Below are positions 9,792-18,566 of a stretch of 64,000 nt of DNA, piece after piece. Numbering within the stretch: the stretch's first letter is position 1; each line of letters opens with the position of its first letter. The notes below the pieces were generated by a model. The model was not told where the DNA came from. It saw only the letters and a program-made list of their open reading frames with translations, and ran no database searches. The translations under genes and the position numbers were made by a program. The stretch covers positions 3,589,838 through 3,653,837 of the forward strand of contig NC_022997.1 in assembly GCF_000503895.1 (NCBI RefSeq), written 5' to 3'. Source of the stretch: Hyphomicrobium nitrativorans NL23. GTDB lineage: Bacteria; Pseudomonadota; Alphaproteobacteria; Rhizobiales; Hyphomicrobiaceae.

Positions 9792-10309
9792 CCGATACGC
9801 CACTCAACGTCCTGTTCCTGTGCACCCACAATTCCGCCCGGTCGATTATCGCCGAATGCGTCATGAACCGCCTTGGCGCGGGGCGCTTCAGGGGCTTCAG
9901 CGCCGGCAGCCAGCCAAGCGGGCGCGTGCATCCCTACGCGATGGACCTGTTGAAGCAGCTCGACTACGACACGTCGGATCTCAGCTCGAAATCGTGGGAG
10001 GTGTTCACGGCCTTGGACGCCCCGAGGCTGGATTTCGTGTTCACCGTTTGCGACAACGCGGCCCACGAGGTGTGCCCCGTTTGGCCGGGCCAGCCGATCA
10101 GCGCCCATTGGGGATTGCCGGACCCGTCAGCGGCCCAAGGGACGGAGAGCGAGCGGCGCCTTGCCTTCGCGGACACCCACCGCATGCTGTATCAGCGCAT
10201 CAGCATTTTCACCTCGCTGCCGCTCGCCACATTGGACAAGCTCTCGCTGCAGAGGCGGCTCGAAGACATCGGGCGAGGCGAGGTGATGTCATCGGAGCCA
10301 ACGACTTGA
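9788..10309 (+). CDS. arsC: Arsenate reductase ArsC, low-molecular-weight phosphatase type
   Basis: 173 aa. The P-loop CTHNSAR (Cys12 to Arg18, CX5R) begins a LMW protein-tyrosine-phosphatase fold. Cys88 and Cys95 in VCDNAAHEVCPVWP match the cysteine relay of thioredoxin-coupled ArsC, so it should reduce As(V) to As(III). The C-terminal about 35 residues extend beyond the usual 130-140 aa enzyme. ATG 9788 overlaps the arsR stop, and its own stop overlaps the TTG of the aquaglyceroporin, so all three are coupled. Confidence 0.88.
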   Translation: MTDTPLNVLFLCTHNSARSIIAECVMNRLGAGRFRGFSAGSQPSGRVHPYAMDLLKQLDYDTSDLSSKSWEVFTALDAPRLDFVFTVCDNAAHEVCPVWPGQPISAHWGLPDPSAAQGTESERRLAFADTHRMLYQRISIFTSLPLATLDKLSLQRRLEDIGRGEVMSSEPTT

Positions 10310-11007
10310 GCGCGTCTTCCTTGCGGGAGAAGTTCGTCGCAGAGGCGCTTGGCGCAGGCTTTCTGTTGGCGGCTATCGTCGGCTCGGGCCTCATGGCCGA
10401 GCGGCTGGCGGGCGGAAACGCGGCCCTCGCGCTCCTCGGAAACACGCTGCCGACGGGCGCGATGCTCGTGGTTCTGATCACCATGCTGGCGCCAATCTCG
10501 GGCGCGCACATCAATCCCGCGGTGTCGCTCGCATTCTTCCTGCGCCGAGAGTTGACCGGCCGGGAGTTTCTCGCCTACGCGGCGGCGCAACTCGGCGGCG
10601 CCGTAGCTGGCGTCCTGATTGCGCACGCCATGTTCGACGCGCCGCTCCTGCAGGTGTCGGCCACGACACGGAGCGGGTTTGCGCAGACCTTCTCGGAAGG
10701 CGTGGCAACATTCGGGCTGGTGCTCACGATCCTGCTGACGCTGCGGGCGAGGCCACAGGCGGTCGCCGTCGGTGTCGGGCTTTACATCACGGCCGCCTTC
10801 TGGTTCACCGCCTCCACCTCGTTCGCCAATCCTGCGGTTACAATCGCGCGGACCCTGACCGACAGCTTCGCGGGAATACGACCTGACGACGTACCGGGAT
10901 TTCTCCTCGCGCAAGTCGTGGGCACGGTGTCGGCCCTGATGGTCCTGAGGGCGCTGGCACCAGGATCGCTCCGGCAGACCGAACCCGCGCGTCTGACCAT
11001 AGACTGA
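10306..11007 (+). CDS. aqpS: MIP-family aquaglyceroporin, AqpS-like arsenite channel
   Basis: 233 aa with six membrane segments and both NPA boxes: HINPAVS near residue 69 and FANPAVT near 180. No ATG or GTG lies in frame near the N-terminus. TTG at 10306 overlaps the arsC TGA (TTGA), has a GGAG about 9 bases upstream, and gives a normal N-terminus. In Sinorhizobium meliloti AqpS replaces ArsB/Acr3: arsenite made by ArsC leaves down its gradient through this channel. The same arsR-aqpS-arsC logic is seen here. An aquaporin with another solute is the alternative, but the operon makes it unlikely. Confidence 0.85.
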   Translation: MSASSLREKFVAEALGAGFLLAAIVGSGLMAERLAGGNAALALLGNTLPTGAMLVVLITMLAPISGAHINPAVSLAFFLRRELTGREFLAYAAAQLGGAVAGVLIAHAMFDAPLLQVSATTRSGFAQTFSEGVATFGLVLTILLTLRARPQAVAVGVGLYITAAFWFTASTSFANPAVTIARTLTDSFAGIRPDDVPGFLLAQVVGTVSALMVLRALAPGSLRQTEPARLTID

Positions 11008-11057
11008 CGGGACCACGCTTTCATCCCGCACAGGGCTGAAAGTGGACCGGCCGCGGA

Positions 11058-12467
11058 TCAGTTAGCTTGCGGCTCGACGCCTTCCTGCAGCGCGAGCACG
11101 TGGCCCGCGAGATAGAGCGAGCCGGTGATCAGGATGCGCTTCGGGCCAGGGTCAATCGCATCGATACGCTTCAGCGCTGCCTCGACGGAGCCTTCCGCTT
11201 CCGCATTGAGAGAGACAGATTGCGCGGTTTCTGCGAGTTCATTGGGCTGGAAGGGGCTTTCGTGTGCGCCCGGGATCGGCACGCCGACGACATGGCGCGC
11301 AAGACCGCGGAATGCCCCGAGGAAACCCGCTGCGTCCTTCAAGCCCAGCATTCCGACCACGAGATAAAGCGGTTTCGGTGCGCGCTCTTCGAGATCGGCA
11401 AGCGTTTCGGCAAGGAAACGCCCTGCTGCGGGATTGTGCCCTCCATCCAGCCACAATTCCGAGCCGGGCTTGAGAAGCGACGGCAGAGGTCCGCCATCGA
11501 TGCGCTGCATCCGGGCGGGCCAGCGCGCTTCGGTCAAACCGCGCTCGATCGCGTCCTCGGACACCTTGACGCCTTCGAGCAGGCTATCGAGTTCCAAAGC
11601 GGCGGCAACGGCCGCGCCCGCGTTGATGATCTGATGGGGACCGATGAGCGCGGGCAAAGGCAGATCGAGCAACTGATCGGCGCGCTGCACGACGAGGCGG
11701 CCGCGCTGTTCGTAGGCATCGTAGGCGCTGCCCCATACGACAAGGGGCGCCTTGAGGCGCGCCGCCTCGCGCGCGATCACCTCATGCACGGCGTCTTCCT
11801 GCTGCGAGACCACGCACGGCACGCCCGGCTTCAGGATGCCGGCCTTTTCCGCCGCGATCAGCTCGACGGTGCCTCCGAGCTTGTCGGCATGATCGTAGGA
11901 GATCGGCGTCAACACCGTCAGCACGGGCTTCTCGACGACGTTGGTCGCGTCGAGACGACCGCCGAGGCCGACCTCCAGCAGCACGACGTCGGCGGGGTGC
12001 TCCGAAAAAGCCAGGAGGGCTGCTGCGGTCGTAATCTCGAACTGGGTGATGTCGTCGCCATCGTTGACGGCCTGCGTGCGCGAAAGGACATCGACGAGCA
12101 CATCTTCGGCGATGGAGCGTGTGACGCCATCGGACCCGGCTAACGCGATCCGCTCGTGAAAACGCACGAGGTGCGGGGACGTGTAGACGTGGACGCGCAG
12201 TCCGGCCGCCGACAGGATCGCCTTGAGATAGGCCGTCGTCGAACCCTTGCCGTTCGTCCCCGCGATGTGGACGACGGGGGCCAAGGATCTGTGCGGGTTG
12301 CCGAGCTTGGCCAACAGGCGTTCCACCCGGCCCAACGACAAATCGATGAGCTTGGGATGCAACAACTTCAGGTCAGCGAGAAGCTGGTCGCTGGTCAGGA
12401 TGGCACGCCCCTCCTTCTCAGGGCCGCGTTTCTCGCCACATGAAACCCGACGTGATGCCGAGGTCAA
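11058..12467 (-). CDS. folC: Bifunctional folylpolyglutamate / dihydrofolate synthase
   Basis: About 469 aa Mur-ligase-fold enzyme that adds glutamate to dihydropteroate and to reduced folates. Motifs: HPKLIDLSLGRVERLL, the P-loop HIAGTNGKGSTTAYLK, YTSPHLVRFHERI, the catalytic SYDHADKLG region and the C-terminal DGGHNPAAG. The start is uncertain. The open frame begins with TTG at 12467, and homologues usually begin around the residue-25 region (ILTSDQLL), where a strong GGAGG precedes only a CTG codon. It is the last gene of the trpF-trpB-trpA-accD-folC series. Confidence 0.93.
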   Translation of the reverse strand: MTSASRRVSCGEKRGPEKEGRAILTSDQLLADLKLLHPKLIDLSLGRVERLLAKLGNPHRSLAPVVHIAGTNGKGSTTAYLKAILSAAGLRVHVYTSPHLVRFHERIALAGSDGVTRSIAEDVLVDVLSRTQAVNDGDDITQFEITTAAALLAFSEHPADVVLLEVGLGGRLDATNVVEKPVLTVLTPISYDHADKLGGTVELIAAEKAGILKPGVPCVVSQQEDAVHEVIAREAARLKAPLVVWGSAYDAYEQRGRLVVQRADQLLDLPLPALIGPHQIINAGAAVAAALELDSLLEGVKVSEDAIERGLTEARWPARMQRIDGGPLPSLLKPGSELWLDGGHNPAAGRFLAETLADLEERAPKPLYLVVGMLGLKDAAGFLGAFRGLARHVVGVPIPGAHESPFQPNELAETAQSVSLNAEAEGSVEAALKRIDAIDPGPKRILITGSLYLAGHVLALQEGVEPQAN

Positions 12468-12552
12468 CCGGGCGTTTGGAAATCACAGGTGTCAGGATAC
12501 ATCGGGGGCCACGGCTCGGAACATCCCCGCCCCCCCGCCCGGGCCGGTCCGA

Positions 12553-13626
12553 TCAAGTCTTCGGGACGTCCCTTTTGTCTTCCGCGTTCGCCGTTCCCGC
12601 CGGCTCGTCGTGTTGGTCCTCGGCGCTCTCCGCAGCCGCACCAAAGCGCTCCGCGTCCTCGACCGGCTCAAGCTCGATCGCCGTGCTCTCGATCAGCTTG
12701 CCGTCGACCGCGCTTCCGTTGGCCTGCGCGCTGCCGTTGCCGCGCCGCGACGACGCCGTTTTCTCGGCCGGTGCCGGATTGCCGGTCAGCAGCGCGCAAA
12801 TGCGGCTCAGCGTCTCGCGCATCTTATGACGATGCACGACCATGTCGATCATGCCGTGCTGCAACAAATATTCGGCGCGCTGGAAGCCATCCGGCAACTG
12901 CTCGCGGATGGTCTGCTGAATGACGCGAGGGCCGGCGAAGCAGATGAGCGCGCCCGGTTCCGCGATGTGGATGTCGCCCAGCATGGCGTACGAGGCCGTC
13001 ACGCCGCCGGTCGTCGGATCGGTAAGCACGACGATGTAGGGCAGCTTCAACTCGCGCAGGCGCTGCACGGCAATGGTCGTGCGCGGCATCTGCATGAGCG
13101 AAAGGATGCCTTCCTGCATGCGGGCACCGCCAGACGCAGCAAAAAGGATGAACGGCGAGCGGCGCTCGGCGGCGCGCAACATACCCGCGATCACCGCTTC
13201 ACCGGCGGCCATACCGAGCGAGCCGCCCATGAATTCGAAATCCTGCGCGGCGGAGACGACGGGCTGGCCGTCGAGCGTGCCTTCGCCGACAAGGACCGCA
13301 TCCTCCATGCCGGTCTTGGTGCGCGCATCCTTGATGCGGTCGGTGTAGCGGCGGCCATCGCGGAAGCGGAGCGGATCCTGCGGAACGGAAGGCATGGGCA
13401 CGAGTTCGAACGCGCCACCGTCGAAGAGATGCGCGAGCCGCTGCCGGGCGCCCATCTTCATGTGATAGTTGGAGCCGGGTACGACGAATTGATTGGCCTC
13501 AAGGTCTTTGTAGAAGACCATCTGGCCCGTCTCCGGGCATTTCACCCAGAGATTTTCCGGCACCTCGCGCTTCGTGGTGAGGAAGCTGCGGATCTTGGGC
13601 CGGACGACGTTGTTAATCCAGTTCAC
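12553..13626 (-). CDS. accD: Acetyl-CoA carboxylase carboxyltransferase subunit beta
   Basis: 357 aa; with AccA it transfers carboxyl from carboxybiotin to acetyl-CoA in fatty acid synthesis. The crotonase-fold core is intact ([53 protein letters not shown]). The N-terminal zinc ribbon, which has four cysteines in E. coli, keeps only one (WVKCPETG). This loss is usual in Hyphomicrobiales. The C-terminal about 70 residues are low complexity and acidic. It lies between trpA and folC, the classic alphaproteobacterial order. Confidence 0.96.
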   Translation of the reverse strand: MNWINNVVRPKIRSFLTTKREVPENLWVKCPETGQMVFYKDLEANQFVVPGSNYHMKMGARQRLAHLFDGGAFELVPMPSVPQDPLRFRDGRRYTDRIKDARTKTGMEDAVLVGEGTLDGQPVVSAAQDFEFMGGSLGMAAGEAVIAGMLRAAERRSPFILFAASGGARMQEGILSLMQMPRTTIAVQRLRELKLPYIVVLTDPTTGGVTASYAMLGDIHIAEPGALICFAGPRVIQQTIREQLPDGFQRAEYLLQHGMIDMVVHRHKMRETLSRICALLTGNPAPAEKTASSRRGNGSAQANGSAVDGKLIESTAIELEPVEDAERFGAAAESAEDQHDEPAGTANAEDKRDVPKT

Positions 13627-13748
13627 GCTTGACCGCTCCTCACGTCCCGCCTCTCCTGGGACAGCGCCATTCCTACCGTCATCGTCTTCGAAAGTTCGCC
13701 GCGAGCCGCCCGCTTGCGACCGGGCCTCGGCTCATCCCGTCCGGGCAC

Positions 13749-14582
13749 TCACGCTTCGCGGAGTGCCGCGCTCAGGCGACCGACCAAACTTAAGACGGAG
13801 CCGACCGTATTTCCAGTCGCGACGCCATCCTGAGTTAAGGTGTCCTCGATGGTCCGCACCAGGGCGGACCCCACCACGACGCCATCGGCCCCCTTCGCCA
13901 TGGCGCGGGCCTGCTCAGGCGTTCTTACGCCGAAACCAACCGCCACGGGAAGCGTTGTCGCGCGTTTCAGGCGCGCAACCTCGGCTTCGACATGGTCCGG
14001 ATTGGCCGAGGCGGCACCCGTAATGCCGGTGATGGAGACGTAGTAGAGGAAGCCCGACGTATTTTTTAGTACCGTTTTCAATCGCTTATCGTCGGTGGTC
14101 GGGGTCACCAGGCGGATGAAGTTGATGCCCCGCTCGATGGCCGGCAGGCACAGCTCACCGTCGACCTCCGGCGGCGTATCGACCACGATCAGGCCATCGA
14201 CGCCAGCTTCGGCGGCCTCGTCCAGGAACGCCGCGTTCGGGTAGACGTAGATCGGATTGTAGTAGCCCATCAGCACGATCGGCGTGTCGTTGTCGGTCTT
14301 GCGGAATTCACGGACCATGGCGAGGGTATCGCGCATCTTGTGGCCCGCCTTGAGGGCCCGGAGCGACGACGCCTGAATGGCCGGCCCGTCGGCCATCGGG
14401 TCCGAGAACGGCATGCCGAGCTCGATGACGTCGGCGCCCGCACCGGGAAGCCCCGCGAGGATAGCCTTCGAGGTTTCGAGGTCCGGATCGCCTGCGGTGA
14501 CGAAGGTGACGAGAGCGGCGCGGCCTTCAGCTTTCAACGCCGCGAAGCGCCGGTCGATGCGCGTTTCGTTTGTCTTGGTCAA
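13749..14582 (-). CDS. trpA: Tryptophan synthase alpha subunit
   Basis: 277 aa TIM barrel that cleaves indole-3-glycerol phosphate to indole for TrpB. Catalytic Glu in [18 protein letters not shown] and Asp in [12 protein letters not shown] are present, with the phosphate-binding [10 protein letters not shown] and VVVGSALV near the end. The start is TTG at 14582, whose last two bases overlap the trpB TGA (TTGA). This gives the normal N-terminus [15 protein letters not shown]. The longer open frame upstream is inside trpB. Confidence 0.95.
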   Translation of the reverse strand: MTKTNETRIDRRFAALKAEGRAALVTFVTAGDPDLETSKAILAGLPGAGADVIELGMPFSDPMADGPAIQASSLRALKAGHKMRDTLAMVREFRKTDNDTPIVLMGYYNPIYVYPNAAFLDEAAEAGVDGLIVVDTPPEVDGELCLPAIERGINFIRLVTPTTDDKRLKTVLKNTSGFLYYVSITGITGAASANPDHVEAEVARLKRATTLPVAVGFGVRTPEQARAMAKGADGVVVGSALVRTIEDTLTQDGVATGNTVGSVLSLVGRLSAALREA

Positions 14583-15850
14583 AGCTTGATCCCCAGATAA
14601 CCCGCAACGGCGAAGACGTCTTTGTCGCCGCGCCCGCACATGTTCATGACGAGAATGTTGTCCTGGGGCAGCGTTGGCGCGAGCTTCGTGACCCAGGCCA
14701 GCGCGTGCGAGGGTTCGAGCGCGGGGATGATGCCTTCGAGCTTGGCCGAGAGCTGGAACGCTTCGAGCGCTTCCTTGTCGGTGATCGGCACGTAGTTCAC
14801 GCGGCCTGTATCCTTGAGCCAAGCGTGCTCGGGGCCCACGCCCGGATAATCCAAGCCTGCCGAGATGGAATGGCCTTCGAGGATCTGGCCTTCGGCGTCC
14901 TGCAGCAGATACGTGCGGTTGCCGTGCAGCACGCCGGGGCTCCCGCCGCTCATGGACGCGGCATGGCCGTTCTCGACCTCGACGCCGTGGCCGCCCGCTT
15001 CGACGCCGTAGATCGCGACGCCTTCGTCATCGAGGAACGGGTGGAACAGGCCGATGGCGTTCGAGCCGCCGCCGATACAGGCGACGAGCGTATCGGGCAG
15101 ACGGCCCTCGCGCTCCATCATCTGCTCGCGCACCTCGTTGCCGATGATGGCCTGGAAGTCGCGCACCATCGCGGGATAGGGATGCGGACCGGCTGCGGTG
15201 CCGATCAGGTAATACGTGTCGCGCACGTTGGTGACCCAATCGCGCAGCGCTTCATTCATCGCGTCTTTCAAGGTGCCGGCACCCGCCGTCACCGGATTGA
15301 CTTTGGCGCCGAGCATATGCATGCGCGCAACGTTCGGCGCTTGGCGCGCCACGTCGGTCGCGCCCATGTAGATCTCGCAAGGAAGGCCGAAGCGCGCGCA
15401 CACGGTGGCGACCGCCACTCCGTGCTGGCCAGCGCCGGTCTCGGCGATGATGCGCGTCTTGCCCATGCGGCGGGCAAGCTGGATCTGGCCGAGGCAGTTG
15501 TTGATCTTGTGGCTGCCGGTGTGATTGAGCTCGTCGCGCTTGAAGTAGATCTTGGCGCCGCCGGTGCCGCCCGCGTCCCTGGCGATGTCGCGGAAATGTT
15601 CGGTCAGGCGCTCGGCGTAATAGAGCGGGCTCGGGCGGCCGCCGTAGTGGAGCAGCAGGTTCGTCAGCTCCGCCTGGAACGCAGGATCGTTCTTGGCGGC
15701 TTCATACGCCGTTTCGAGATCCAGGATCAGCGGCATCAGCGTCTCGGCAACGAACCGCCCGCCGAACAGGCCGAACTGGCCTTCCGCATCGGGGCCTGCC
15801 CTCAGCGTGTTGCGCTTGGCGTCCGCCGCCTTGTCTTCCTTCGAGGCCAT
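14579..15850 (-). CDS. trpB: Tryptophan synthase beta subunit
   Basis: 423 aa PLP enzyme joining indole and serine. Pyridoxal lysine is Lys115 in TGSHKINNC; the glycine-rich phosphate loop is [20 protein letters not shown] binds the substrate carboxylate. ATG 15850 ([10 protein letters not shown]) has GAGAGGA upstream and fits family length. The open frame extends about 70 codons further into the trpF end without homology. Cotranscribed with trpF (44 bp upstream) and coupled to trpA. Confidence 0.97.
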   Translation of the reverse strand: MASKEDKAADAKRNTLRAGPDAEGQFGLFGGRFVAETLMPLILDLETAYEAAKNDPAFQAELTNLLLHYGGRPSPLYYAERLTEHFRDIARDAGGTGGAKIYFKRDELNHTGSHKINNCLGQIQLARRMGKTRIIAETGAGQHGVAVATVCARFGLPCEIYMGATDVARQAPNVARMHMLGAKVNPVTAGAGTLKDAMNEALRDWVTNVRDTYYLIGTAAGPHPYPAMVRDFQAIIGNEVREQMMEREGRLPDTLVACIGGGSNAIGLFHPFLDDEGVAIYGVEAGGHGVEVENGHAASMSGGSPGVLHGNRTYLLQDAEGQILEGHSISAGLDYPGVGPEHAWLKDTGRVNYVPITDKEALEAFQLSAKLEGIIPALEPSHALAWVTKLAPTLPQDNILVMNMCGRGDKDVFAVAGYLGIKL

Positions 15851-15893
15851 CTCAGGCTGTCCTCTCGCGTAGCCGCCCGGGAGGGGCGAAAAT

Positions 15894-16565
15894 TCATGCC
15901 TCCTTAGCGACCTTTGCGGCCTTAAGGAAGCGGCGGATGCGCTCAGGGTCTTTCTCGCCGGGCCGGCTTTCGACACCGGACGAAACATCGACAATGGCCG
16001 CACCTGTGAGCGCGATGGCGGCGGCGACATTTTCGGGCGTAAGGCCACCTGCAAGCGCGAACGGCGCGCGGCCCTTGGCGGCTTCGAGGATGCGCCAGTC
16101 GAACGTCAAGCCGTTGCCGCCAGGAAGCGATCCCGGATCGGCGGGCGGCTTGGCATCGAACAAGAGCATCTGGGCGCGCGTGCCATTGGGCTTCAGATAA
16201 TCGAAGGCTGCGGCGACATCCTCGGCATCGCCCACCGGCACGGCTTTGAGGATGCGGAGACCGCTCAGCTCCCGCACCGCTTCGACGCGTGCGGTCATTT
16301 CGTGTCCGTGGAGTTGTATGAGGTCGGGTTTAATCTTCTCGGCAACGGCCTCGACGAGCGCGTCGTCGGGATCGACGAGCAGCGTCACGACGTCGGCGCC
16401 GCCGTGATGGCGCGCGCGCAATGTGAGTGCTGCGGCCTCGTCGAGCGAAACGTTGCGTGGGCTTTTCGGATAGAGCACGAGGCCAATCAGATCGGCACCG
16501 GCGTCGAGCGCTGCATCGAGCGCGTCGCTTGTGCGAATCCCGCAGATTTTTACGCGTGTGGACAT
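15894..16565 (-). CDS. trpF: Phosphoribosylanthranilate isomerase
   Basis: 223 aa TIM barrel, third step of tryptophan synthesis. Motifs: VKICGIRT with the catalytic Cys near the N-terminus, [29 protein letters not shown] and [11 protein letters not shown] / VDVSSGVES at the phosphate site. ATG 16565 (MSTRVKICG) chosen over the longer frame because the extra 14 residues are not family-like. First gene of trpFBA, preceded by a divergence-free 87 bp gap after the LapA-domain gene. Confidence 0.96.
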   Translation of the reverse strand: MSTRVKICGIRTSDALDAALDAGADLIGLVLYPKSPRNVSLDEAAALTLRARHHGGADVVTLLVDPDDALVEAVAEKIKPDLIQLHGHEMTARVEAVRELSGLRILKAVPVGDAEDVAAAFDYLKPNGTRAQMLLFDAKPPADPGSLPGGNGLTFDWRILEAAKGRAPFALAGGLTPENVAAAIALTGAAIVDVSSGVESRPGEKDPERIRRFLKAAKVAKEA

Positions 16566-16652
16566 CGGTAGCGCCGTGTCATTGCGGATTGGAACGTGAC
16601 CTCGCATACGCGCCTTGCGTATGGAAAGCCAAAATGCACAGCGGGAGAGCGC

Positions 16653-17015
16653 TTACGCCGCGTCGCGCTTGACGGGTGCGGCGAGGGCCTTGGCGCGGGC
16701 GCCCACTTCCGCGTCGCGCTCGCGCATGAGCCGGTCGGCCTCGACCTGCCATCGCTTGGCTTCGCTCGCCCGCTGACGTGCAATGCGGCGCCATCGCCCT
16801 TGAGAAAACCACGTCGCCGCGCCGCCGAGCAGCACGCCGATCAAGAGCATCCCGAACAGGTAGGCATAGAACGGCAGCACGATCGACACCGCAGGCTGAT
16901 CGGGCCGGAAGGGATCGAGCACGAGACGAACGCCATGGCGGTTCGCGACCGCAAGCGTGATCAGCAGCGCGGCCGCGGGAAATGCGGTCAACAGCCAAAG
17001 AATTCGCTTGAGCAC
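16653..17015 (-). CDS. LapA-domain (DUF1049) inner membrane protein
   Basis: 120 aa with two hydrophobic segments (about residues 4-23 and 43-67, rich in Leu, Ala and Gly) followed by a charged helical tail of about 45 residues. This is the LapA / DUF1049 layout, in which enteric relatives (LapA with LapB/YciM) help assemble or regulate lipopolysaccharide. In alphaproteobacteria the gene is regularly found between ihfB and trpF, as here. No LapB homologue follows. The specific role here is unknown. Confidence 0.82.
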   Translation of the reverse strand: MLKRILWLLTAFPAAALLITLAVANRHGVRLVLDPFRPDQPAVSIVLPFYAYLFGMLLIGVLLGGAATWFSQGRWRRIARQRASEAKRWQVEADRLMRERDAEVGARAKALAAPVKRDAA

Positions 17016-17063
17016 GCCCGCTCCTCTCGTCTGCTACGCAACTCGCAACATCAATTGCCCGGG

Positions 17064-17351
17064 TCAGCCTTCGCCATCGTTCAGCCGATCGCGCAGCTCC
17101 TTGCCCGTCTTGAAGAATGGGACGAACTTTTCCGCGACCGGCACCGGATCGCCCGTGCGCGGGTTGCGGCCCTGACGGGCGGCGCGGTGCTTCACCGTGA
17201 ACGCCCCGAAACCTCTGAGCTCGACGCGATCGCCCTGCGCAAGCGCGTCGACGATCTCGTCGAACACGACGTTGACGATGCGCTCCACGTCCCGATGGTA
17301 GAGATGCGGATTGGATGCTGCAATTTTTTGGATGAGCTCAGATTTGATCAA
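17064..17351 (-). CDS. ihfB: Integration host factor beta subunit
   Basis: 95 aa HU/IHF protein: [14 protein letters not shown] at the start, [24 protein letters not shown] as the DNA-bending arm with the conserved proline. It bends DNA as a heterodimer with IhfA. The start is TTG 17351, with GGGAGG 8 bases upstream. Longer starts would run into the sppA end. The position downstream of rpsA/sppA is typical. Confidence 0.93.
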   Translation of the reverse strand: MIKSELIQKIAASNPHLYHRDVERIVNVVFDEIVDALAQGDRVELRGFGAFTVKHRAARQGRNPRTGDPVPVAEKFVPFFKTGKELRDRLNDGEG

Positions 17352-17386
17352 AGCACGCGCCTCCCGGAAAAGGTATTGGTTTTTCT

Positions 17387-18358
17387 TCAATTTTCGGAAG
17401 GTTGCCAAACAGATACGAGGCCGTCAAGGCCAACTCGCTCCAGCATGGCCGGAAGGCGCGGAAGGTTAAACAGGCTTCCTGCCAGGGCGGCGAGCGCGGT
17501 TCCGGTGGCGCCGGACTGAGACCCCGACAGGGCGCTCCAGGCGTTCTCGGCGCGGGGGCGCCACGTCACAACGTTAAGATCGGTCGAGATGCCCCGCTCG
17601 GTTTGCAGCCAGCGGACGGCTTCCGCTTCGCCGCCGATCTCGTCGATCAGCTTGGCTTCGAGCGCCTGGCGGCCGGAGAAGATGCGGCCTTCGGCCAGGC
17701 CGCTGACGCTGCGGGCCGCGATGCCGCGGCGCTCCTCGACGAGGGAAAGGAACCACCGGAACCCGTCGTCGATGGTTTCCTGCATCACCCTGCGCCCATC
17801 GTCGGTGGCGGGCGCGAAGGGGTTGGGCTCGGCCTTGAGGCGGCCGCTCTTTACCTCGTTGAACTTGATGCCGAGCTTGTCGAGCATCTCGCTCACCTCG
17901 GGCCACTGGGCCAGAACGCCAACAGACCCCGTGATGGTGTTGCCGCGCGCGACGATGCGGTCGGTGCCAAGGCCCACGATGTAACCGGCCGAGGCCGCCA
18001 CCGTGCCGAACTGCGCCACCACCGGCTTCTTCGCCGCGACCTCGCGCAGCGCCTGATAGAGGCTTTCGCCGCCCGTCGTGGTGCCGCCGGGGCTGTTCAC
18101 ATGCACGATGAGCGCCCGCACATGGTTCGCGTCGCGGATCCGCTCCAGCATGCGGAGTTGGTCGCGATTGTCGGTGATGGTGCCTTCGATGGCCACGCGG
18201 GCAATCTGGTTCGGGCCGCCGATGGTCGAGAAGTCCTCGCTGCCGAACATCATGGTGCCGAGCAGGAGACCGACGAACAGGACGGCCGCGGTGCGCCAGA
18301 AGCTGATCCGCCGGCGCATACGGCGCCGGTCGATGACGGCTTCGGTCTCAAGTGACAT
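17387..18358 (-). CDS. sppA: Signal peptide peptidase SppA (short form)
   Basis: 323 aa inner-membrane serine protease that degrades cleaved signal peptides. One N-terminal membrane anchor (about residues 20-40) precedes a single S49 domain, the 36-kDa type rather than the duplicated E. coli form. The nucleophile serine is in [13 protein letters not shown], and the general-base lysine in the [15 protein letters not shown] region. ATG 18358 has a GGAG about 10 bases upstream. Lies between rpsA and ihfB on the same strand. Confidence 0.93.
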   Translation of the reverse strand: MSLETEAVIDRRRMRRRISFWRTAAVLFVGLLLGTMMFGSEDFSTIGGPNQIARVAIEGTITDNRDQLRMLERIRDANHVRALIVHVNSPGGTTTGGESLYQALREVAAKKPVVAQFGTVAASAGYIVGLGTDRIVARGNTITGSVGVLAQWPEVSEMLDKLGIKFNEVKSGRLKAEPNPFAPATDDGRRVMQETIDDGFRWFLSLVEERRGIAARSVSGLAEGRIFSGRQALEAKLIDEIGGEAEAVRWLQTERGISTDLNVVTWRPRAENAWSALSGSQSGATGTALAALAGSLFNLPRLPAMLERVGLDGLVSVWQPSEN

Positions 18359-18507
18359 GGAGATCGCTCCTCGGTGAGGGTTCGGGCGGAGTTAACGACC
18401 TGACGCCCCGGTTGGGCCGAAAATTAGGAAACCCGCCGATCCAACGCAACGGCCATCGTCGGCAAAGGGCTTACAGGTGGTTTCCGCCCCATTTAGAGCC
18501 GGGGCGT

Positions 18508-18539
18508 AAAAAAATGCGCGGGGCTTCCACCCCGCGCAT
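18508..18539 (-). terminator. Rho-independent terminator of rpsA
   Basis: Read on the minus strand, a perfect 10 bp stem ATGCGCGGGG / CCCCGCGCAT with a 6-base loop is followed by seven T. It lies 28 bp after the rpsA stop and just before the sppA leader. Confidence 0.93.
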
Positions 18540-18566
18540 GATGTGCTTTCAAGGCTCGGAAGGCCG

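Noticed and set aside
12247..13632. 461-codon plus-strand open frame opposite folC and accD
   Set aside because: Spans two well-recognised genes on the other strand and shows no protein-like pattern.
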